A stretch of 8,591 nt of DNA from Bacteroidia bacterium. GTDB taxonomy: Bacteria > Bacteroidota > Bacteroidia > Cytophagales > Cyclobacteriaceae. Positions within the stretch are counted from its first letter, which is position 1, and each line of letters begins with the position of its first letter. The notes below the pieces were generated by a model, which saw only the letters and a program-made list of their open reading frames with translations, did no database searches and was not told where the DNA came from. The stretch lies in the NCBI GenBank assembly GCA_016650355.1, contig JAENVX010000143.1, forward strand, positions 1 through 8,591, in the 5' to 3' direction. Below are positions 5,905 through 8,591 of this stretch, in pieces. Position numbers and translations under genes: made by a program.

Positions 5905-6303
5905 ATGGAATCACAAAATATTAGTTTTATTAAGGCACTTAAGGGTGGCGCAATCGCAGGGCTGATTGGCGCAGGCCTCAACAATATTTGGTCATTGGTT
6001 GCCAGCGCGTTTGGCGCCACAATTCCTCCGGGTTTTGCAATAGCGATAACCATGTCGTCTATTTTTCCTTTATTGATCGGGGCGGTGATCTATTTCTTTT
6101 TGAAAAAATATGCGTCAAAAGGAGGTATGATCTGGTTGGCACTCTCTATCGGGTTTACTTTATTTAGCTTTTTTCCAGTATTCAATTCGCCTCAATTACC
6201 TGATGGGTCGGTTATGGATAGCACCTTCCCATTACTAGTTGTTCCGATGCATCTTATTTCAGGCTTTCTTGGCGCATGGGGCATTCCAAAATGGTCAAAA
6301 TAA
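5905..6303 (+). CDS. Small four-helix membrane protein (DUF6069-like)
   Basis: This 132-residue integral membrane protein has four predicted helices at roughly 11-36, 43-67, 72-92 and 107-127. The opening ALKGGAIAGLIGAGLNNIWSL with an Asn pair in helix 1, the Pro-rich turn before helix 2 and the small size fit the DUF6069 family as I remember it; no activity is established for that family. Lysines at 67-72 between helices 2 and 3 suggest a cytoplasmic loop, and a polar segment (94-107) precedes the last helix. It lies 58 bp after the long pirin and 69 bp before the nitroreductase, so it may be part of the same transcript or an independent gene; the cluster otherwise holds soluble redox proteins. 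The A-rich sequence before the ATG is typical of the phylum. Confidence 0.8.
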   Translation: MESQNISFIKALKGGAIAGLIGAGLNNIWSLVASAFGATIPPGFAIAITMSSIFPLLIGAVIYFFLKKYASKGGMIWLALSIGFTLFSFFPVFNSPQLPDGSVMDSTFPLLVVPMHLISGFLGAWGIPKWSK

Positions 6304-6372
6304 ACTCTACTGCTTAATTTCTGTTATAACCTTTAACTTACTTTTAATAAAATTTTAGAACAACTTATTGAA

Positions 6373-6951
6373 ATGCAAAAATCTACCCAAATCGAAGTTC
6401 AGGTAATTGAAGAAATTCAGCAACGCAGGAGTAGACGTGCCTATGCTGACAATCCGATAGAACCAGAAAAATTGCACGCCATATTCGAGGCAGCACGCTG
6501 GGCACCCTCCAGTATGAATGAACAGCCTTGGACATATATATATGCTACCAAAAATCAACCAGAACTGTGGGAAAAACTTTTTGGTGTTTTGAACGATGGC
6601 AACAAAACCTGGGCTGGTAATGCGGCACTGCTAATTTTGAGTTTAGCCCGGAAAAAATTTAGAGGAAATGATCAGCCAAACGGATCAGCTAAATATGATT
6701 TAGGTGGAGCGAATGCGTTTCTTTCACTGCAGGCAACTCATCTTGGTTTAAATGTTCATCAGATGGGTGGATACGATCGTCTAAAAGCCAAAGAAGTATT
6801 GAATATTTCTGACGCATATGAATTTGGGGTGATGATGGCCGTTGGATATCCAGGCGATATAGAGTCTTTGCCAGAAGGATTAAGGCAGCGTGAACTTGCT
6901 CCACGTGAGCGTTACGTTCAACAGGAATTTGCTATGAACAAATCGTTTTAA
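6373..6951 (+). CDS. Nitroreductase family protein (FMN-dependent)
   Basis: This is a 192-residue flavin reductase of the NfsB/FRase fold, which uses NAD(P)H to reduce nitro compounds, quinones or enones. FMN-binding signatures are RRSRRAY (18-24) near the phosphate, APSSMNEQPW (44-53) and GGYD (132-135) plus AVGYPG (156-161). The helix GGANAFLSLQATHLGLNVHQM (111-131) is the dimer and FMN contact helix. The C-terminal RERYVQQEF is the usual end of the family. No signal peptide is present. Its stop codon directly abuts the ATG of the OsmC gene (no spacer), so the two are almost certainly translated together. The closest type is the 'nitroreductase family protein' of about 190-200 residues that is common in Bacteroidota; substrate preference is not visible. 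Confidence 0.93.
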   Translation: MQKSTQIEVQVIEEIQQRRSRRAYADNPIEPEKLHAIFEAARWAPSSMNEQPWTYIYATKNQPELWEKLFGVLNDGNKTWAGNAALLILSLARKKFRGNDQPNGSAKYDLGGANAFLSLQATHLGLNVHQMGGYDRLKAKEVLNISDAYEFGVMMAVGYPGDIESLPEGLRQRELAPRERYVQQEFAMNKSF

Positions 6952-7353
6952 ATGGAACAAGAAAAGATAGCCGTTGCAACGATTACAAACGAAGTCTACA
7001 AGACAGAGCTAAAAGCTCGTCAGCATACATTAGTTGCAGATGAACCGGAAGATGTGGGGGGCAAAGATTTGGGACCACGCCCGGGAGATTTTTTAAGGAT
7101 GTCTCTTGCCTCCTGTAAGGCCATCACCCTACGCATGTACGCCACCCGAAAAAACTTTGAGATCAAAGAAATACAGGTGACAGTCTCTACAGAAGAAGGC
7201 GAGGGGAAAACTATTCTGCACACACAAATAAAAATAGACGGTAACTTAGATGAAGCACAACACAAACGGATGCTGCAGATTGCTAAGCTTTGCCCTGTTC
7301 ATAAAATGCTTACCAATCCCATTGAAATTAATACTGAGTTGAGTGTCAGTTGA
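6952..7353 (+). CDS. OsmC-family protein (thiol peroxidase fold)
   Basis: This 133-residue protein is of the OsmC/Ohr superfamily, dimeric enzymes that reduce organic hydroperoxides with a reactive cysteine pair. Cys55 in SLASCKAITLRMYA and Cys114 in AKLCPVHKML are the expected peroxidatic and resolving cysteines. HTLVADEPEDVGGKDLGPRP (25-44) is the typical substrate-loop segment; no separate Arg outside it is diagnostic. It resembles the YhfA/OsmC branch more than Ohr. It starts on the base after the nitroreductase stop, with no ribosome binding site of its own, which implies coupled translation. The pairing suggests joint protection from electrophiles and peroxides. A pure peroxidase role is not certain, since several members of this branch have no known activity. 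Confidence 0.9.
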   Translation: MEQEKIAVATITNEVYKTELKARQHTLVADEPEDVGGKDLGPRPGDFLRMSLASCKAITLRMYATRKNFEIKEIQVTVSTEEGEGKTILHTQIKIDGNLDEAQHKRMLQIAKLCPVHKMLTNPIEINTELSVS

Positions 7354-7386
7354 AACAGAATGGTTTACAATAAACTTTAGCTTGTT

Positions 7387-7815
7387 ATGAAAGACATTAC
7401 AAAAAAATACACCAACGGAGAGGTGACCATTGTCTGGAAGCCCGGCATGTGCATGCATTCTGAAGTTTGTTTTCATGGATTAGGTGAAGTGTTTGATCCA
7501 CGAAAGCGGCCCTGGATAACTCCTGAAAGTTCAAACACAGAACGTATTGTTGACCAGGTTAAGAAGTGTCCTTCCGGGGCACTTAGTTATTATATGAACG
7601 TTGAAGGTGAACAGGAGCAGGTGAAAGTTGAAGCAGGCACAATTGTAGAACCTACACCAAATGGCCCATTAATGGTATATGGAAGAGTTATGATAAAAGA
7701 CCCAATGGGAAATCTAACAGAAAAAAATAATGTCACTGCCTTGTGCCGTTGTGGGGGATCTGCCAACAAGCCATTTTGCGATGGCACCCATAAGAAAATA
7801 AATTTTCAAGGGTGA
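7387..7815 (+). CDS. Fer4_19 plus CDGSH two-domain iron-sulfur protein
   Basis: This 142-residue protein has two iron-sulfur modules. The N-terminal part (about 10-70) is a Fer4_19 ('4Fe-4S mono-cluster', YjdI-like) domain: VTIVWKPGMCMHSEVC with Cys22 and Cys28, then KKCPSGALSYY with Cys61. Only these three cysteines are present, so a [3Fe-4S] cluster or a [4Fe-4S] cluster with a non-Cys ligand are both possible. The C-terminal part carries a CDGSH motif, Cys120-x-Cys122 ... Cys131-Asp-Gly-Thr-His135, the three-Cys/one-His site of a [2Fe-2S] cluster seen in mitoNEET proteins. The linker (72-115) is acidic and Pro/Gly-containing. It lacks membrane segments and follows the OsmC gene by 33 bp, closing the cluster. 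Electron transfer or redox sensing are likely; partner unknown. Confidence 0.92.
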   Translation: MKDITKKYTNGEVTIVWKPGMCMHSEVCFHGLGEVFDPRKRPWITPESSNTERIVDQVKKCPSGALSYYMNVEGEQEQVKVEAGTIVEPTPNGPLMVYGRVMIKDPMGNLTEKNNVTALCRCGGSANKPFCDGTHKKINFQG

Positions 7816-7831
7816 GTTCCGAATTTTTTAA

Positions 7832-7860
7832 TTGCTCACATTTTGATTTTACTATCTTCG
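7832..7860 (+). promoter_or_regulatory. Promoter of the tRNA-Val gene
   Basis: A TTG (7832-7834) is followed after 18 bases by TATCTTCG (7853-7860), one base off the Bacteroidota consensus TAnnTTTG. Transcription would begin around 7866-7868, a few bases before the mature tRNA. The same 18-base spacing occurs in the candidate promoter at 4098-4126, which supports both calls. Confidence 0.6.
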
Positions 7861-7872
7861 CCTAATTCATTA

Positions 7873-7947
7873 GGGATGTTAGCTCAGTTGGTTCAGAGCA
7901 TTACCTCGACAAGGTAAGGGTCGCTGGTTCGAGTCCAGTACATCCCA
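7873..7947 (+). tRNA. tRNA-Val (anticodon GAC)
   Basis: A full cloverleaf can be drawn: acceptor GGGATGT/ACATCCC (7873-7879 with 7940-7946), D-stem GCTC/GAGC, anticodon stem TTACC/GGTAA (7901-7905 with 7913-7917), a 5-base variable loop, T-stem GCTGG/CCAGT with one G-T pair, T-loop TTCGAGT and discriminator A. The anticodon loop reads TCGACAA, so the anticodon at 7908-7910 is GAC (Val). CCA is not encoded. The base 5' of the anticodon (position 33, 7907) is C, whereas almost all tRNAs have U; all stems are otherwise well paired, so this looks like a functional gene and not a decayed one. Confidence 0.92.
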
Positions 7948-8037
7948 CAAGGTAGATGAGGAATTGTTCATATTCTTTGTGAATTTTGTCTTCACATCAA
8001 ACATGCACACTGCACGCCTAGCCTCTATCCCGTTTGT

Positions 8038-8591
8038 TCACAACCCGTAAATTTTAAACTCCCTCATCGTCCACGCCACTTCAAAGTCGAACGGCTTTCC
8101 TCTCCGTTCGCCATGAACAACCGTTTCAGATTTTGTTAATGTGATCCGTAAAAATTTCGTGTTCACCGGATTGAATCGGATAGCCATCGATGATCCTGTG
8201 CCTTCACCTTTAATAATTACTTTTGTCCATAGCTTGCCATCCAAAGACACATCCACATCATACTCTTTCGGATACGTTTGAATGGGTGGGGGAGATCCTT
8301 TTTGCCAGCCGCGACTAATTGATGGCGATTTGAATTGTAGTTCGGTCAATGAGATAACGGATGGAAGTTCAACCTGAAACCACATGCCAGCTTGTTGTGT
8401 AATGCCTGTTGTCCAGCCTTCAAAGGTAAAAGCTCCTTGAGCTGATGCTGTACTTCCCTTACGTGTTTCAGCAGTGTGACTGGCACTCATCTTCCAGTTT
8501 GGAGCGGGCAACATTGCCTTTGGTACTGATGCCCAGAGTGCATCAAAGGTGTAAGGTATTGTTTGCTTGGCAGTTTCAGAGCGTACTCGCG
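8038..8591 (-). CDS. C-terminal discoidin-like (F5/8 type C) domain of a larger protein
   Basis: The reading frame is open to the right edge, so this is the last 184 or so residues of a longer protein. The final 150 residues form a probable F5/8 type C (discoidin) beta-sandwich, a carbohydrate- or surface-binding module: W-x2-S-x-SHTAE near the start, GMWFQVELPSVISLTELQF, YPKEYDVDVSLDGKLWTKV, then FNPVNTKFLRITLTKS and a terminal MREFKIYGL strand. The 25 residues before PAPNWK (including PYTFDALWASVP) belong to a preceding domain I cannot name. In Bacteroidota this module often ends exported haem- or sugar-binding enzymes, and an extracytoplasmic site is likely, but the enzyme itself is outside the window. 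An internal Met lies at 8514 and is not taken as the start. Confidence 0.8.
   Translation of the reverse strand, partial: RVRSETAKQTIPYTFDALWASVPKAMLPAPNWKMSASHTAETRKGSTASAQGAFTFEGWTTGITQQAGMWFQVELPSVISLTELQFKSPSISRGWQKGSPPPIQTYPKEYDVDVSLDGKLWTKVIIKGEGTGSSMAIRFNPVNTKFLRITLTKSETVVHGERRGKPFDFEVAWTMREFKIYGL

Noticed and set aside
7812..7839. Composite hairpin GTGAG ... CTCAC around AATTTTTTAATT as terminator of the redox cluster
   Set aside because: The outer stem is 5 bp with a large loop and overlaps the -33 box of the tRNA promoter; a terminator function is possible but not supported enough to list.
7978..7996. TGTGAA-N7-TTCACA dyad resembling a CRP site or a tRNA terminator
   Set aside because: The spacing between TGTGA and TCACA is 9, not 6, Bacteroidota do not use a canonical CRP site here, and there is no T-run for termination.
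1..8591. Mobile elements, CRISPR arrays, phage genes or a defence system
   Set aside because: I found no transposase, integrase, regularly spaced repeat or defence-type domain; apart from the single REP-like palindrome the window looks like stable chromosomal sequence.

Overview
The window looks like chromosomal DNA from a Bacteroidota species, most likely an environmental member of the Cytophagales. The reasons are A-rich start regions with almost no Shine-Dalgarno sequence, promoters of the type TTG-N18/19-TAnnTTTG, a tRNA gene without an encoded CCA end, and protein sequences of Bacteroidota style. The taxonomic call is an inference. Genes are dense and intact; there are no insertion sequences, CRISPR arrays or phage genes.

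Layout. Bases 1-595 (minus) hold the N-terminal third of an IlvD/Edd-family dehydratase of the sugar-acid type. A 123-bp divergent control region (596-718) follows, rich in short dyads and repeats. It leads into a plus-strand operon (719-3972): a MarR-type regulator, a PhyH-type Fe(II)/2-oxoglutarate oxygenase, a zinc alcohol dehydrogenase and an alpha/beta-hydrolase esterase. The last three genes lie within 2-11 bp of each other. This looks like a small, substrate-induced catabolic or detoxification pathway: oxygenase, then dehydrogenase, then esterase.

After a 195-bp gap carrying a perfect palindrome over a probable promoter, a second plus-strand cluster (4168-7815) follows: two pirins of different subfamilies, a small four-helix membrane protein (DUF6069-like), a nitroreductase, an OsmC-like protein and a two-domain iron-sulfur protein (Fer4_19-like plus CDGSH). 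Every recognisable member handles quinones, electrophiles, peroxides or redox cofactors, so this reads as a redox or electrophile-stress cluster. A REP-like palindrome sits between the two pirins, and its end may supply the ribosome binding site of the second.

A tRNA-Val(GAC) gene with its own promoter follows (7873-7947); its anticodon loop has C instead of the near-universal U at position 33. The right edge (8038-8591, minus) holds the C-terminal discoidin-like (F5/8 type C) domain of a larger protein.

The most interesting candidates are the MarR/PhyH/ADH/esterase operon, whose substrate I cannot name, the operator-like palindromes in front of both operons, the repeat-derived start region of the second pirin, and the C33 tRNA.
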